Shown: in pieces, positions 51,269 to 60,353 of the stretch | How the letters are laid out: every line of letters begins with the position of its first letter | Position numbering within the stretch: the first letter of the stretch is position 1 | NCBI RefSeq assembly: GCF_029814825.1 | Contig: NZ_CP122379.1 | Span: 3,078,501 to 3,142,500, forward strand | Reading direction: 5' to 3' | Source: Aequorivita marisscotiae | GTDB taxonomy: Bacteria; Bacteroidota; Bacteroidia; Flavobacteriales; Flavobacteriaceae | Length of the DNA stretch: 64,000 nucleotides | Made by a program: the position numbers and the translations under genes | The notes under the pieces: model-generated | The model's database searches: none | The model's input: the letters and a program-made list of their open reading frames with translations, nothing else | Told to the model about the DNA's origin: nothing

Positions 51269-51856
51269 ATGCTTCGCGAAAAATTAAAAAATTACAACAT
51301 CATCCTCGCTTCCGGATCGCCGCGCAGACAAGCTTTTTTTAAGGAGTTAAGTATTGATTTTACCATTTGTGTAAAAGAAGTAAACGAAACATATCCACCG
51401 GCTTTACAATGTTCGGACATTACCGATTTCCTTTCAAGACTGAAGGCTTCGGCTTTTTTGAATTTACGTGAAAACGATATTTTAATCACCAGCGACACTA
51501 TAGTTTGGAAAGATAAAATTGCCCTCGGAAAACCAAAAAATTTTGAAGAAGCCAAGCAAATGCTTCAAAATTTGAGTGGCCAAATGCATGAGGTAATTAC
51601 ATCTGTTTCTTTTACTTCAAAAAATTTTCAGACTACGGTAAACGATGTAACTAAAGTTTGGTTTAAACCGCTTTCGGAAGCAGAAATCAACTTCTATATA
51701 AAAACCTATAAACCCTTTGACAAAGCGGGAAGCTACGGTATTCAGGAATGGATTGGCTACATTGGCATCGAAAAAATTGAAGGTTGTTATTTTAATGTAA
51801 TGGGGTTGCCCACCCGACTTGTTTACAAAACGTTAACCGAAATTGCCGCCCGTTGA
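51269..51856 (+). CDS. maf: Maf-like nucleoside triphosphate pyrophosphatase
   Basis: A 195-residue Maf/YceF-type protein that hydrolyses non-canonical or surplus nucleoside triphosphates to monophosphates. The signature ILASGSPRRQ lies at residues 11-20, ITSDTIVWKDK around 73, and DKAGSYGIQEW around 149. In most flavobacteria it lies in this same neighbourhood. Confidence 0.93.
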   Translation: MLREKLKNYNIILASGSPRRQAFFKELSIDFTICVKEVNETYPPALQCSDITDFLSRLKASAFLNLRENDILITSDTIVWKDKIALGKPKNFEEAKQMLQNLSGQMHEVITSVSFTSKNFQTTVNDVTKVWFKPLSEAEINFYIKTYKPFDKAGSYGIQEWIGYIGIEKIEGCYFNVMGLPTRLVYKTLTEIAAR

Positions 51857-51863
51857 ATTTGTG

Positions 51864-51871
51864 TATTTTTG
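51864..51871 (+). promoter_or_regulatory. -7 box of the lipoprotein gene
   Basis: TATTTTTG fits TAnnTTTG and lies 16 bases before ATG 51888. Confidence 0.5.
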
Positions 51872-51887
51872 TATAAAATGCATCACT

Positions 51888-52823
51888 ATGAAATTTTTTA
51901 GGATTCTACCTTATATTGCTTTTCTAATTTTGTTAATTGGTTGTAATTTTTCCGAAGAAAAAGGCGATACAAAAAAGAATGTTCTCAAAAAAGCGAAATC
52001 GAAAACAATAGAGCCACGTTCGGTTTCCAAAGATTTTAAAACCTATTGGTTTAGCGGTACGGCCGAAATTACTTCGTATAGTTTAATGCAAGAGCGCTAC
52101 GGCGAAATTCGCGAAGGCACAGCGGTAAACATTTTTGTTTCTGAAGATTTTCTACCCGATGCTCAGGTAAAAGCAAACAATTATTCAGATAAAAATGTTT
52201 CAGTTTTAAAACTAAATCAAATGAAGCGTTTTAACACCGGCATTTATCCCTACGCTATCATGACCAGCACTTTTAACCCTATTTCGGAAAAGGAACACGC
52301 GTTAAAAATTACAAATAGCGTGCAGGAATGGTGCGGCCAAGTGTATATGCAACTCAACAACCGAGATAATTTTGAAATTGAAAGTCGTTCGTATTTTCAA
52401 GGCGAAGCAGACCAAAAAATATCCTTGCCAAAAACGTATTTAGAGAACGAACTTTGGAACCTGATACGAATAAATCCTGAAGAATTACCAACGGGTGATG
52501 TTATGATTATACCTTCGTTTGAATATTTACGACTTCGACATAAAGAAATAAAACAGCACAATGCTTTTGCCAGTTTAAAACAGGGCGACTCATTAACCAG
52601 TTACACCTTAAATTACCCCGATTTACAACGGCAATTGATGGTGTTTTTTAACAGTACTTTTCCGTATGAAATTGAAAAATGGGAAGAGATAAACGCTGCC
52701 GACCAAAACGATACTTTACGACTCAAAACCACAGCTACAAAATTAAAGCGTATTAAAATTGATTATTGGACCAAAAATGGCAACGAGCACCTTGGTCTTC
52801 GCGACACACTTAAATTGAAATAA
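51888..52823 (+). CDS. lipoprotein of unknown function
   Basis: A 311-residue lipoprotein starting at ATG 51888 (MKFFRILPYIAFLILLIGC; Cys19 lipidated). A TTG/ATG-like frame further upstream overlaps maf and would hide the signal peptide. The mature part has conserved-looking stretches TYWFSGTAEITSYSLMQERYGEIREG and NSVQEWCGQVYMQLN. I recall homologues mis-labelled as Maf because of gene position. The MscS gene starts 12 bases later. Confidence 0.75.
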   Translation: MKFFRILPYIAFLILLIGCNFSEEKGDTKKNVLKKAKSKTIEPRSVSKDFKTYWFSGTAEITSYSLMQERYGEIREGTAVNIFVSEDFLPDAQVKANNYSDKNVSVLKLNQMKRFNTGIYPYAIMTSTFNPISEKEHALKITNSVQEWCGQVYMQLNNRDNFEIESRSYFQGEADQKISLPKTYLENELWNLIRINPEELPTGDVMIIPSFEYLRLRHKEIKQHNAFASLKQGDSLTSYTLNYPDLQRQLMVFFNSTFPYEIEKWEEINAADQNDTLRLKTTATKLKRIKIDYWTKNGNEHLGLRDTLKLK

Positions 52824-52835
52824 GAAAAACTTGAA

Positions 52836-53399
52836 ATGATAAATTTAAAAGAATTTTACCCAGAGCTGCTAGAGTCTGCAATCCTAATAGCGGCATTAAT
52901 GCTATTGCGCTTAATACTAAAACGCACCGTGCGCAACTTTGCAAAAAAAATAGAAAGACTGGAGCATCGCACCGGTCTTATCATGAAACACGTAGATTTT
53001 GCCGTTTTCTTTTTAATTGTTCTGGGCTTTATTATAATCTGGGGGCTGGATTTTGAAAATCTCGGGATTGTTATGTCGTCGGTTTTTGCGGTAATAGGGA
53101 TTGCATTCTTTGCACAATGGTCTATTCTTAGCAACATTACCAGCGGGGTAATTATGTTTTTTACCTTTCCGTATAAAATTGGCGATTATATTAAAATACA
53201 CGATAAAGAAGCGCCCTTGGAAGGTCTAATTGAGGACATTAAAACATTCCACGTAATATTGCACACTAAAGACAACGAAATAGTAACCTACCCAAATAGT
53301 ATGATGCTGCAAAAAGGTGTGAGTATTATTAAAGTTGAAGAATTCTACGAGCAACAACACGAACTCGATAAAAATAAGGAAGTGCTGCCCCACGATTAA
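52836..53399 (+). CDS. short MscS-type mechanosensitive channel
   Basis: A 187-residue protein with three hydrophobic helices (about 11-30, 50-68 and 75-95) and a small beta domain (GVIMFFTFPYKIGDYIKIHD, YPNSMMLQKGVSII). It is one of the minimal MscS-like proteins, lacking the long cytoplasmic cage of E. coli MscS. It may gate on membrane tension. It is separated by 12 bases from the lipoprotein gene. Confidence 0.82.
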   Translation: MINLKEFYPELLESAILIAALMLLRLILKRTVRNFAKKIERLEHRTGLIMKHVDFAVFFLIVLGFIIIWGLDFENLGIVMSSVFAVIGIAFFAQWSILSNITSGVIMFFTFPYKIGDYIKIHDKEAPLEGLIEDIKTFHVILHTKDNEIVTYPNSMMLQKGVSIIKVEEFYEQQHELDKNKEVLPHD

Positions 53400-53413
53400 T
53401 TTTTACAAATAAG

Positions 53414-53421
53414 TATCTTTG
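53414..53421 (+). promoter_or_regulatory. -7 box of the PIG-L deacetylase gene
   Basis: TATCTTTG fits TAnnTTTG, 33 bases before ATG 53455. Confidence 0.5.
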
Positions 53422-53454
53422 AAGGGTTTTTGAGTAATTTAGTCCTATTGTTGT

Positions 53455-55947
53455 ATGCATAAACTAGTTTTCCTTCGCTTTTTACTTTTATTTATCACCG
53501 TATCTATTAGCGCGCAAGCACCCAAAAAACCTACTGCTTCCGAAATTTACCACAATCTTCAGAAACTTAATTTTATTGGGTCGGCACTTTATATTGCGGC
53601 ACATCCCGATGACGAAAATACGCGACTTATTTCTTATCTGGTCAATGATGTTCACGCAAATACAGCATATCTTTCCATTACGCGAGGCGACGGTGGCCAA
53701 AATTTAATTGGACCTGAATTACGCGAATTGTTGGGTGTAATCCGCACCCAAGAGCTACTTGCCGCTCGTAAAACAGACGGCGGTGAGCAATTCTTTACCC
53801 GGGCAAACGATTTTGGGTATAGCAAAAACCCCGAAGAAACTTTTGAATTTTGGACGAAGAACGAAGTGCTGAGCGATGTGGTAATGACCATTAGAAAGTT
53901 TAAGCCAGATATTATAGTTAACCGTTTTGACCATCGCAGTCCGGGCAGTACACACGGCCATCACACGGCTTCGGCGATGTTAAGTGTTGAAGCTTTTGAC
54001 GTGGTTGGCGATGCTTCAAAATTTACCAAATCTGCCGAAAACTTCGGCGTTTGGAAACCCAAACGATTATTTTTTAATACCTCTTGGTGGTTTTACGGAA
54101 GCCAAGAAAAATTTGAGAAGGCCGACAAAACCAATCACGTTTCTGTAGAAACGGGCAACTTTTTTCCTGCGCTCGGACTTTCAAATGGCGAGATAGCTTC
54201 ACTAAGCCGTAGTATGCACAAATCGCAAGGATTTGGCAGCACCGGATCCCGCGGAAGCGAAACAGAATATTTAGAAATTTTAAAAGGCAGCAAACCCGCT
54301 GACAACAATTTATTTGAAGGTATTAACACCAGTTGGACCAGACTTGAAGGCGGAGAAAAAATTGGGGAGATATTAAATCCGTTGGAAGAAAATTTCAATT
54401 TTAAAGATCCGTCGCAAATGTTGCCGCAATTGCTTAAAGCCTATCCGTTGGTTTCAAATTTGAAAGATGCGCATTGGCGAAATATTAAATTAAAACAATT
54501 AAAGCAACTAATTTTAGATTGTGGCGGTATTTTTATTGAAGCCGTTGCTGAAAAAAATGCAATAAACCCGAATGAAGATTTTAAAGTAAACATTGAAGCT
54601 ATTAATCGCGGAGATGGTATTGTTTCCATACAATCCGTGAAAAATACGAAAGGTAAAACACTATGGGATACTGCTGAAAATCTTCCCTTCAACGAAAAGA
54701 AAAATTTTGAAATAACAGTAAATTCTGGGAATAACACTCCACTTTATTCCTCACCCTATTGGCTAAACGAGAAAGGTTCAGTTGGTATGTACGCTGCTCC
54801 GGAAGCTTTAATAGGCCTGCCCGAAACCCCTGCTTTGGAAAAAGTTGTTTTTGAACTTCAATTTCAAAATATTACAATTCCTTTTACAAAAAATGTAATC
54901 TACAAATATAACGACCCTGTAAAGGGCGAAGTCTATAGACCGTTAGAGGTTCTACCAGAAGTTACCGCTTCCCTACCCGAAAAAGTGTTGATTTTTGCCA
55001 GCAATGAACCGGAAGATGTTTCGGTAATTGTTCGCGCGGGGAAGGATGCAATTTCTGGAAATGTGCGTTTACAACACCCCGACGGATGGATTGTTGAACC
55101 GTTGCAGCAAAGCTTTCAACTAACACGAGCCGGCGAAACAAAAACTTTTAAATTTAAGGTTACTCCACCACAGGGACAAAGCGAAGGTTATTTAAAAACG
55201 AATGTACTTGCCGAAGGCAAAACTTTTAATAAAGAATTAGCGGTTATTGATTATGAACATATTCCGTATCAAAGTGTGTTGCTGCCTTCAGAAGCCAAGG
55301 TTGCAAAAATAGATATTCAGAAAAAGGGAGAAAATATAGGCTATATAAACGGCGCCGGTGATGCCATTCCTGAAAGCTTAAAGCAAATTGGCTATTCGGT
55401 TTCTACTATTGATCCGTTGAATATTTCGGCAGAAAACCTGCAACCATTTGATGCAATTGTAATAGGAATTCGTGCTTACAACACTGTTCCCGAGCTCGCG
55501 TTTGCGCAAACTGCCTTAAATAATTACGTAGAAAACGGGGGAACTATTGTAGTTCAGTACAATACAAGCCGCGGCTTGGTTTCTGAAAGTTTTGCACCCT
55601 ATTCACTACAACTTTCACGGGACCGAGTAACCGATGAATTTTCGGAAGTTGAAATACTAGCGCCAGAAAATCCGTTACTAAACACACCCAATAAAATCAC
55701 TCAAAAAGATTTTGAAGGATGGGTACAGGAACGAGGCTTATATTTTCCCGATAAGTGGGCGAAGGAATTTACGCCAATTTTAGGGATGAATGATACAGGT
55801 GAAGTTCAAACAAAGGGCTCGCTATTAGTGGCAAAATACGGCAAAGGATATTATATTTATACGGGCTTGAGTTTTTTTCGCGAACTTCCAGCGGGTGTAC
55901 CCGGAGCCTATAGGTTGTTTGCAAATTTGCTTTCAATTGGAAAATAA
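53455..55947 (+). CDS. secreted PIG-L-family deacetylase with C-terminal extensions
   Basis: An 830-residue exported protein (signal peptide about residues 1-21). The N-terminal domain (about 40-280) is a PIG-L/LmbE zinc-dependent N-acetyl-sugar deacetylase with the metal motif AAHPDDENT and SPGSTHGHHTAS. The middle region (about 370-600) is beta-rich, and the end (about 620-825) resembles a glutamine-amidotransferase-like fold (DAIVIGIRAYN, YVENGGTIVVQYN). The domain set suggests action on an external amino sugar or glycoconjugate. Confidence 0.88.
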   Translation: MHKLVFLRFLLLFITVSISAQAPKKPTASEIYHNLQKLNFIGSALYIAAHPDDENTRLISYLVNDVHANTAYLSITRGDGGQNLIGPELRELLGVIRTQELLAARKTDGGEQFFTRANDFGYSKNPEETFEFWTKNEVLSDVVMTIRKFKPDIIVNRFDHRSPGSTHGHHTASAMLSVEAFDVVGDASKFTKSAENFGVWKPKRLFFNTSWWFYGSQEKFEKADKTNHVSVETGNFFPALGLSNGEIASLSRSMHKSQGFGSTGSRGSETEYLEILKGSKPADNNLFEGINTSWTRLEGGEKIGEILNPLEENFNFKDPSQMLPQLLKAYPLVSNLKDAHWRNIKLKQLKQLILDCGGIFIEAVAEKNAINPNEDFKVNIEAINRGDGIVSIQSVKNTKGKTLWDTAENLPFNEKKNFEITVNSGNNTPLYSSPYWLNEKGSVGMYAAPEALIGLPETPALEKVVFELQFQNITIPFTKNVIYKYNDPVKGEVYRPLEVLPEVTASLPEKVLIFASNEPEDVSVIVRAGKDAISGNVRLQHPDGWIVEPLQQSFQLTRAGETKTFKFKVTPPQGQSEGYLKTNVLAEGKTFNKELAVIDYEHIPYQSVLLPSEAKVAKIDIQKKGENIGYINGAGDAIPESLKQIGYSVSTIDPLNISAENLQPFDAIVIGIRAYNTVPELAFAQTALNNYVENGGTIVVQYNTSRGLVSESFAPYSLQLSRDRVTDEFSEVEILAPENPLLNTPNKITQKDFEGWVQERGLYFPDKWAKEFTPILGMNDTGEVQTKGSLLVAKYGKGYYIYTGLSFFRELPAGVPGAYRLFANLLSIGK

Positions 55948-55955
55948 TTTATAAA

Positions 55956-56069
55956 ATGGTGACTGAAGAAAAACAAAAATTTGTCTGGAAATGGAGCTAT
56001 ACCCTTGTACTCCTATTTAATACAGTATATATTTATCTGTTTTATTTACTAATGCAAAACTTCGCATAA
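55956..56069 (+). CDS. 37-residue membrane protein directly upstream of an SSS transporter
   Basis: Read directly from the DNA: ATG 55956, stop 56067-56069, 37 residues. A charged start (EEKQKFVWKW) leads into one hydrophobic helix (YTLVLLFNTVYIYLFYLLM, about residues 15-33). The stop abuts the ATG of the symporter gene exactly, so translation is probably coupled. Similar short proteins precede this symporter type in relatives, as I recall. It could be a small transporter subunit, as is known for other solute:sodium symporters. Confidence 0.7.
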   Translation: MVTEEKQKFVWKWSYTLVLLFNTVYIYLFYLLMQNFA

Positions 56070-57773
56070 ATGCAGCAGATAGACTGGATTGTTTTAATAG
56101 GAACACTACTCTTTATTGTGCTTTACGGCACATGGAAATCGCGGCAACAAAAGGACGTTGGCGACTATTTAAAAGGGGGCAATACTGCGCATTGGTGGAC
56201 CATTGGGTTAAGTGTAATGGCCACTCAAGCCAGCGCCATCACCTTTCTATCAACACCCGGTCAGGCTTTCCACGACGGGATGGGGTTTGTGCAATTTTAC
56301 TTTGGATTGCCCATTGCAATGGTTATTATTTGTTTGGTTTTTATACCAATTTATCACAAATTAAATGTTTACACTGCCTACGAATATCTTGAAAGTAGGT
56401 TCGATAAAAAAACCCGTACCCTCACAGCTATATTGTTTTTAATTCAGCGAGGGCTTGCTTGTGGCATTACCATTTTTGCACCCTCAATTATCCTTTCGGC
56501 CGTATTGGGCTGGAATTTGATTTATTTGAATATTATCATTGGTGTACTCGTAATTATTTACACAGTAAGTGGCGGCACAAAAGCTGTAAGCGTTACTCAA
56601 AAGCAGCAAATGGCGGTAATATTTTTCGGGATGTTTGTAGCATTTCTATTAATTCTAAATTATTTACCGCTCGATATAACTTTTACCAAGGCGTTGGAAA
56701 TAGCGGGTGCCAATGGCAAAATGGACATCTTGGATTTTTCATTCGATTTTGATAATCGCTACACCTTTTGGAGTGGAATAATTGGTGGAACATTTTTAGC
56801 CCTTTCATATTTCGGCACCGATCAAAGTCAAGTTCAACGTTATCTTTCGGGCAGAAGTGTAAAGCAAAGCCAGATGGGGTTGATAATGAATGGCTTATTA
56901 AAAGTGCCAATGCAATTCTTTATTTTATTAGTGGGAATAATGGTATTTGTATTTTATCAGTTTAACAGCTCTCCGCTCCACTTTAATCCTTCTGCGGTAA
57001 AGGATGTGAAGAGTTCAGAATACGCAGGCGAATACAAAGCTTTAGAGCTAAAAAAAGATGCTCTGGACCAACAGCTGGCTGCGTCGCAAATAGATTATTC
57101 AAGAGCGCAATCTGCTGTTGAAAAGCAGACTATTGCAGAAGAAATAAAACGTTTAAACCAAAGTGAACAGCAACTACGAGACACCTCTGTATCGTTAATA
57201 AAAAAAGCCAATCCAAATGCCGAAACCAACGACAAGGATTACGTTTTTATTCATTTTATTTTAGAAAATTTACCCCGTGGTTTAATTGGCTTGCTTTTGG
57301 CGGTAATACTAAGTGCGGCTATGTCATCAACCGCCTCCGAGCTAAATGCCTTGGGAAGTACTACCACCATAGATTTATATAAAAGAAACGTTCCCGGCAA
57401 ACGAGAAAAACATTATGTTGCCGCCTCACGGGGTTTTACTCTTTTATGGGGTATTATTGCCATAGGTGTTGCCTGTACTGCAAATTTATTCGACAATCTA
57501 ATTCAGTTGGTGAATATTATTGGCTCCATATTTTATGGTAATGTTTTGGGTATTTTCCTACTGGCCTTTTTTATAAAATACGTACGCAGTAAAGCTGTTT
57601 TTATTGCGGCCTTAATAACACAAATTATCATAATTTATTTTTGGTATATAGACCTGATGCCCTATTTATGGCTCAATTTAGTGGGTTGTACTTTGGTTAT
57701 GGGTATTGCAGTATTACTGCAAATTATGCTGCCAAAAAACAATGGCGATACAGTTGTGGCACAGGAAGTTTAA
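56070..57773 (+). CDS. sodium:solute symporter (SSS family)
   Basis: A 567-residue inner-membrane transporter with about 13 to 14 helices. Family marks include QASAITFLSTPGQAFHDGMGF, GLPIAMVIICLVFIPIYHKL, YTAYEYLESRFD and FGTDQSQVQRYLSGRS. A hydrophilic insertion of about 80 residues between helices (about 305-385) is characteristic of the Bacteroidota branch. The solute is unknown; the secreted deacetylase in front suggests a sugar or amino-sugar derivative, which is inference. Confidence 0.9.
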   Translation: MQQIDWIVLIGTLLFIVLYGTWKSRQQKDVGDYLKGGNTAHWWTIGLSVMATQASAITFLSTPGQAFHDGMGFVQFYFGLPIAMVIICLVFIPIYHKLNVYTAYEYLESRFDKKTRTLTAILFLIQRGLACGITIFAPSIILSAVLGWNLIYLNIIIGVLVIIYTVSGGTKAVSVTQKQQMAVIFFGMFVAFLLILNYLPLDITFTKALEIAGANGKMDILDFSFDFDNRYTFWSGIIGGTFLALSYFGTDQSQVQRYLSGRSVKQSQMGLIMNGLLKVPMQFFILLVGIMVFVFYQFNSSPLHFNPSAVKDVKSSEYAGEYKALELKKDALDQQLAASQIDYSRAQSAVEKQTIAEEIKRLNQSEQQLRDTSVSLIKKANPNAETNDKDYVFIHFILENLPRGLIGLLLAVILSAAMSSTASELNALGSTTTIDLYKRNVPGKREKHYVAASRGFTLLWGIIAIGVACTANLFDNLIQLVNIIGSIFYGNVLGIFLLAFFIKYVRSKAVFIAALITQIIIIYFWYIDLMPYLWLNLVGCTLVMGIAVLLQIMLPKNNGDTVVAQEV

Positions 57774-57972
57774 ATAAACTATCTCAAGTATAAACCGCGA
57801 CGCAGAAATTTATATTTTCTTAATTGGGAGCGGTAGTAGATGTAATTTAAATCCACCTTAAATAACCCTAATGATTTTCGTTGAATTTTTAAAGTCTGTA
57901 TAACTGCATCCAAGAATAAATAAGTAATAAAAGACTTACCCGTAAAGCGCTAATACACGTATATATACAAAA

Positions 57973-58896
57973 TTATCGTTTTGCGCCTTCAGGGAATTGA
58001 ACCTTATCGGGAGATGCGTTTAATACTGGCAAGGCATGTTTTAAAATACGGTTTCTACGACCAGTTGTATCTTCGGGCTCCACAGGATAGGAAATAACTG
58101 CTTCCATCCAAGCATTTGCATTTATTCTAAAATAAACCGCTGGCTGCCATTTTTCATATTTTTGAGCTTCCAACTGGGGGTAACGATTCTTAAAATCGGT
58201 ACGTGCAGCCGTTAATAATGAATCTTCCACAAATTGCAAATCGCTAGTGTATGCAACCTGAACAGGCGTTTCATTCCAAATAAATGGTACTTCAGAACCC
58301 GAATAATTAATTACTTCTTCTCTTAAGATTAAACTATTGGGAAATCTAATTATCCTACCACTTCGTCTATCGTTTACCAAATAATCGCCACTACATTCCA
58401 AAATCGAGGTATCTAAATAACTTATTTCTACTACATCGCCTCGAAACCCCTTAATTTGAATTCGATCGCCCACTAAATATGAGCGCCTAAATATTAAATA
58501 AACCCATGCAATAAATGAGGTTATGGGAGCTTGCAATGCAAAACCCACCACTAATGAAAACAATCCGAAGCTTACTATGGACGCGTAAAAACTTTCGAAT
58601 AAAAAGGAAATTACAACGGTAAAACTGAATACAATAGACAGAAATCTAATAATTCGCAATAAATTATACCTGTCGCCTTCTAGATGTGTTTTATTGTTTA
58701 CAACCTTCGAAATAATTCTACTTATTAAAAAGATTAAACCAATTAAAAATAAACTTAAACTCAGTTTTTTTAGAAAGGGAATATACTCGTCATAAGCGTC
58801 AAAAAAATCTAAATCCAATAAATAATGAATGGCAATTAGCAGTACGGTCATTATTCCATAAATTGCAATCCATTGATTATCATTCCTCTTTTTCAT
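57973..58896 (-). CDS. MscS-family mechanosensitive ion channel
   Basis: A 307-residue protein with four hydrophobic helices (about 9-28, 45-62, 80-102 and 105-135), a pore-lining helix with repeated Gly and Ala (LFSLVVGFALQAPITSFIAWVYLIF) and a beta domain (GDRIQIKGFRGDVVEISYLDTSILE, IIRFPNSLIL). Its C-terminal domain is longer than that of the 52836 protein. A single gene on the minus strand. Confidence 0.88.
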   Translation of the reverse strand: MKKRNDNQWIAIYGIMTVLLIAIHYLLDLDFFDAYDEYIPFLKKLSLSLFLIGLIFLISRIISKVVNNKTHLEGDRYNLLRIIRFLSIVFSFTVVISFLFESFYASIVSFGLFSLVVGFALQAPITSFIAWVYLIFRRSYLVGDRIQIKGFRGDVVEISYLDTSILECSGDYLVNDRRSGRIIRFPNSLILREEVINYSGSEVPFIWNETPVQVAYTSDLQFVEDSLLTAARTDFKNRYPQLEAQKYEKWQPAVYFRINANAWMEAVISYPVEPEDTTGRRNRILKHALPVLNASPDKVQFPEGAKR

Positions 58897-59068
58897 AATA
58901 CTTAAGTGCTATATTTATAAAGTTTAAAAAATACAGCAATTTAAATTAATAGCATATCTTCAACATAAAATTTTATTGGTTAATTTAGGTATTTGAAAGT
59001 TTCAATTTAATTTTTTCATTTTAAAATCCAACTTCTTTTAAAAAATCAATCTGTGTTTAATAAATAAT

Positions 59069-59638
59069 TTGATGATAAAAACGAGAATAGCAAACAGCAA
59101 CGATTTTGATGGTATTTTGGCACTTCAGCAAAAATATCTGTTTGGCAATTTAAGTGAGAGCGAACGAAAAAACGGTTTTGTAACAACGCCTTTTACGAGG
59201 CTTCAATTAGAAGAAATTTGCAAACAAAATGGAATTTTTGTAGCCGAAAACGCAAGCAAATGCATTGTTTCCTACGTTTTCGCAGGAAGCTGGACGTATT
59301 TTAAACAATGGGAAATTTTTAGATTTATGATTTCGCGTTTCCCCGAGCTTTCCTTTCAAGGCGTTGCAATTACTACCGAAAACAGTTTTCAATACGGCCC
59401 CATTTGTATTGCTGAAAAATATAGAGGAAGCGGATTGTTAAATAAGATTTTTGAAGAAATGCGGATTGAGTTTTATAAAAAATACCCCATTTCCATTACC
59501 TTTATAAACAAAGTAAATACAATTTCGGAAAAAGCGCACACCTTAAAATTAGGCTGGGAAATAATAGACGAGTTTCAGTTTAATAACAACAACTATATAG
59601 GCTTAGCCTTTAATATGAAAAACTCCGTGCTTACGTAA
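59069..59638 (+). CDS. GNAT-family N-acetyltransferase
   Basis: A 189-residue acetyltransferase-like protein. The acetyl-CoA motif is YGPICIAEKYRGSGLLNKIFEEM (about residues 110-132), and the C-terminal KVNTISEKAHTLKLGWEIIDEFQFNNNNY is typical of GNATs. The start could be Met1 or Met2, adjacent to each other. Substrate unknown; it is a stand-alone gene. Confidence 0.8.
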   Translation: MMIKTRIANSNDFDGILALQQKYLFGNLSESERKNGFVTTPFTRLQLEEICKQNGIFVAENASKCIVSYVFAGSWTYFKQWEIFRFMISRFPELSFQGVAITTENSFQYGPICIAEKYRGSGLLNKIFEEMRIEFYKKYPISITFINKVNTISEKAHTLKLGWEIIDEFQFNNNNYIGLAFNMKNSVLT

Positions 59639-59659
59639 AAAGTACAGAAGTACAGAAAA

Positions 59660-60280
59660 TTATTCAACCTTTAATCTTAGTGCTTCAGGCGAATCGGTTT
59701 TTATTCCTATTAGGCCGTACTTTGTTTCTCCTGGGTTTATAAGCATGCCATTTAAATCGTAAATCATTAGTTCAGATTTAAAATTTGAATTGGCAGAACT
59801 GGCTGCCAATAAGTTTCCTGCTGCTAAGCCAGGGCCCAAAACCACCCCTACCGGAAAGGACCAATTAGTTTCTTGAACTCCGTAAGGGTTCGTTTCTGTA
59901 GTGTACAAGTTTAAAGGGGTAAGCAATAAAAACAGCAAATAGGAAGCGGGACTCTGTTTCAGTTTTTTAAACACTCGGTCGTTTTCCATTACAGGTACTT
60001 CGGTGCCATTGGCGTAAACCAATTTTACATCTCTCCCAAACATTAAACTTTTATCAGATTCGTTGGTAACTTTTATTGCGACCAATTTTACTCCCTTCTT
60101 TACTTCGTTCTTTTCATATTTTTTATAAAGAAGATCGTATTTATATTCCAATTTCACCCCTTTTTCAACAGTATTGGAAAGAAAGTTTATAGTTTTGGGT
60201 TGAATTGTTTTGTACCCTGATGCGCAACTGGTAAGTGAAATTACCACAAGAAGGAGTAAGGTAATTTTTAAGAATTTCAT
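59660..60280 (-). CDS. lipoprotein of unknown function
   Basis: A 206-residue lipoprotein; signal peptide ending LTSC, Cys19 lipidated. The mature part has a Lys-rich start, a hydrophobic stretch SYLLFLLLTPLNLY (about residues 112-125) and a Gly/Ala-rich one (VGVVLGPGLAAGNLLAA, about 143-160). The two hydrophobic stretches are unusual for a globular lipoprotein. No family recognised. Confidence 0.65.
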   Translation of the reverse strand: MKFLKITLLLLVVISLTSCASGYKTIQPKTINFLSNTVEKGVKLEYKYDLLYKKYEKNEVKKGVKLVAIKVTNESDKSLMFGRDVKLVYANGTEVPVMENDRVFKKLKQSPASYLLFLLLTPLNLYTTETNPYGVQETNWSFPVGVVLGPGLAAGNLLAASSANSNFKSELMIYDLNGMLINPGETKYGLIGIKTDSPEALRLKVE

Positions 60281-60353
60281 AGGTTAGGATTTTGTATTGA
60301 GGCTCTTTTTAGAAAGTTGCTAAAGTAGAGGATTTTTTTTAAAAACGATAATG

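Noticed and set aside
57774..57972. Possible gene or structured RNA in the 199 bases after the symporter
   Set aside because: No frame with a start signal and only a weak AAGTCT/AGACTT pairing were seen; I found nothing I can support.
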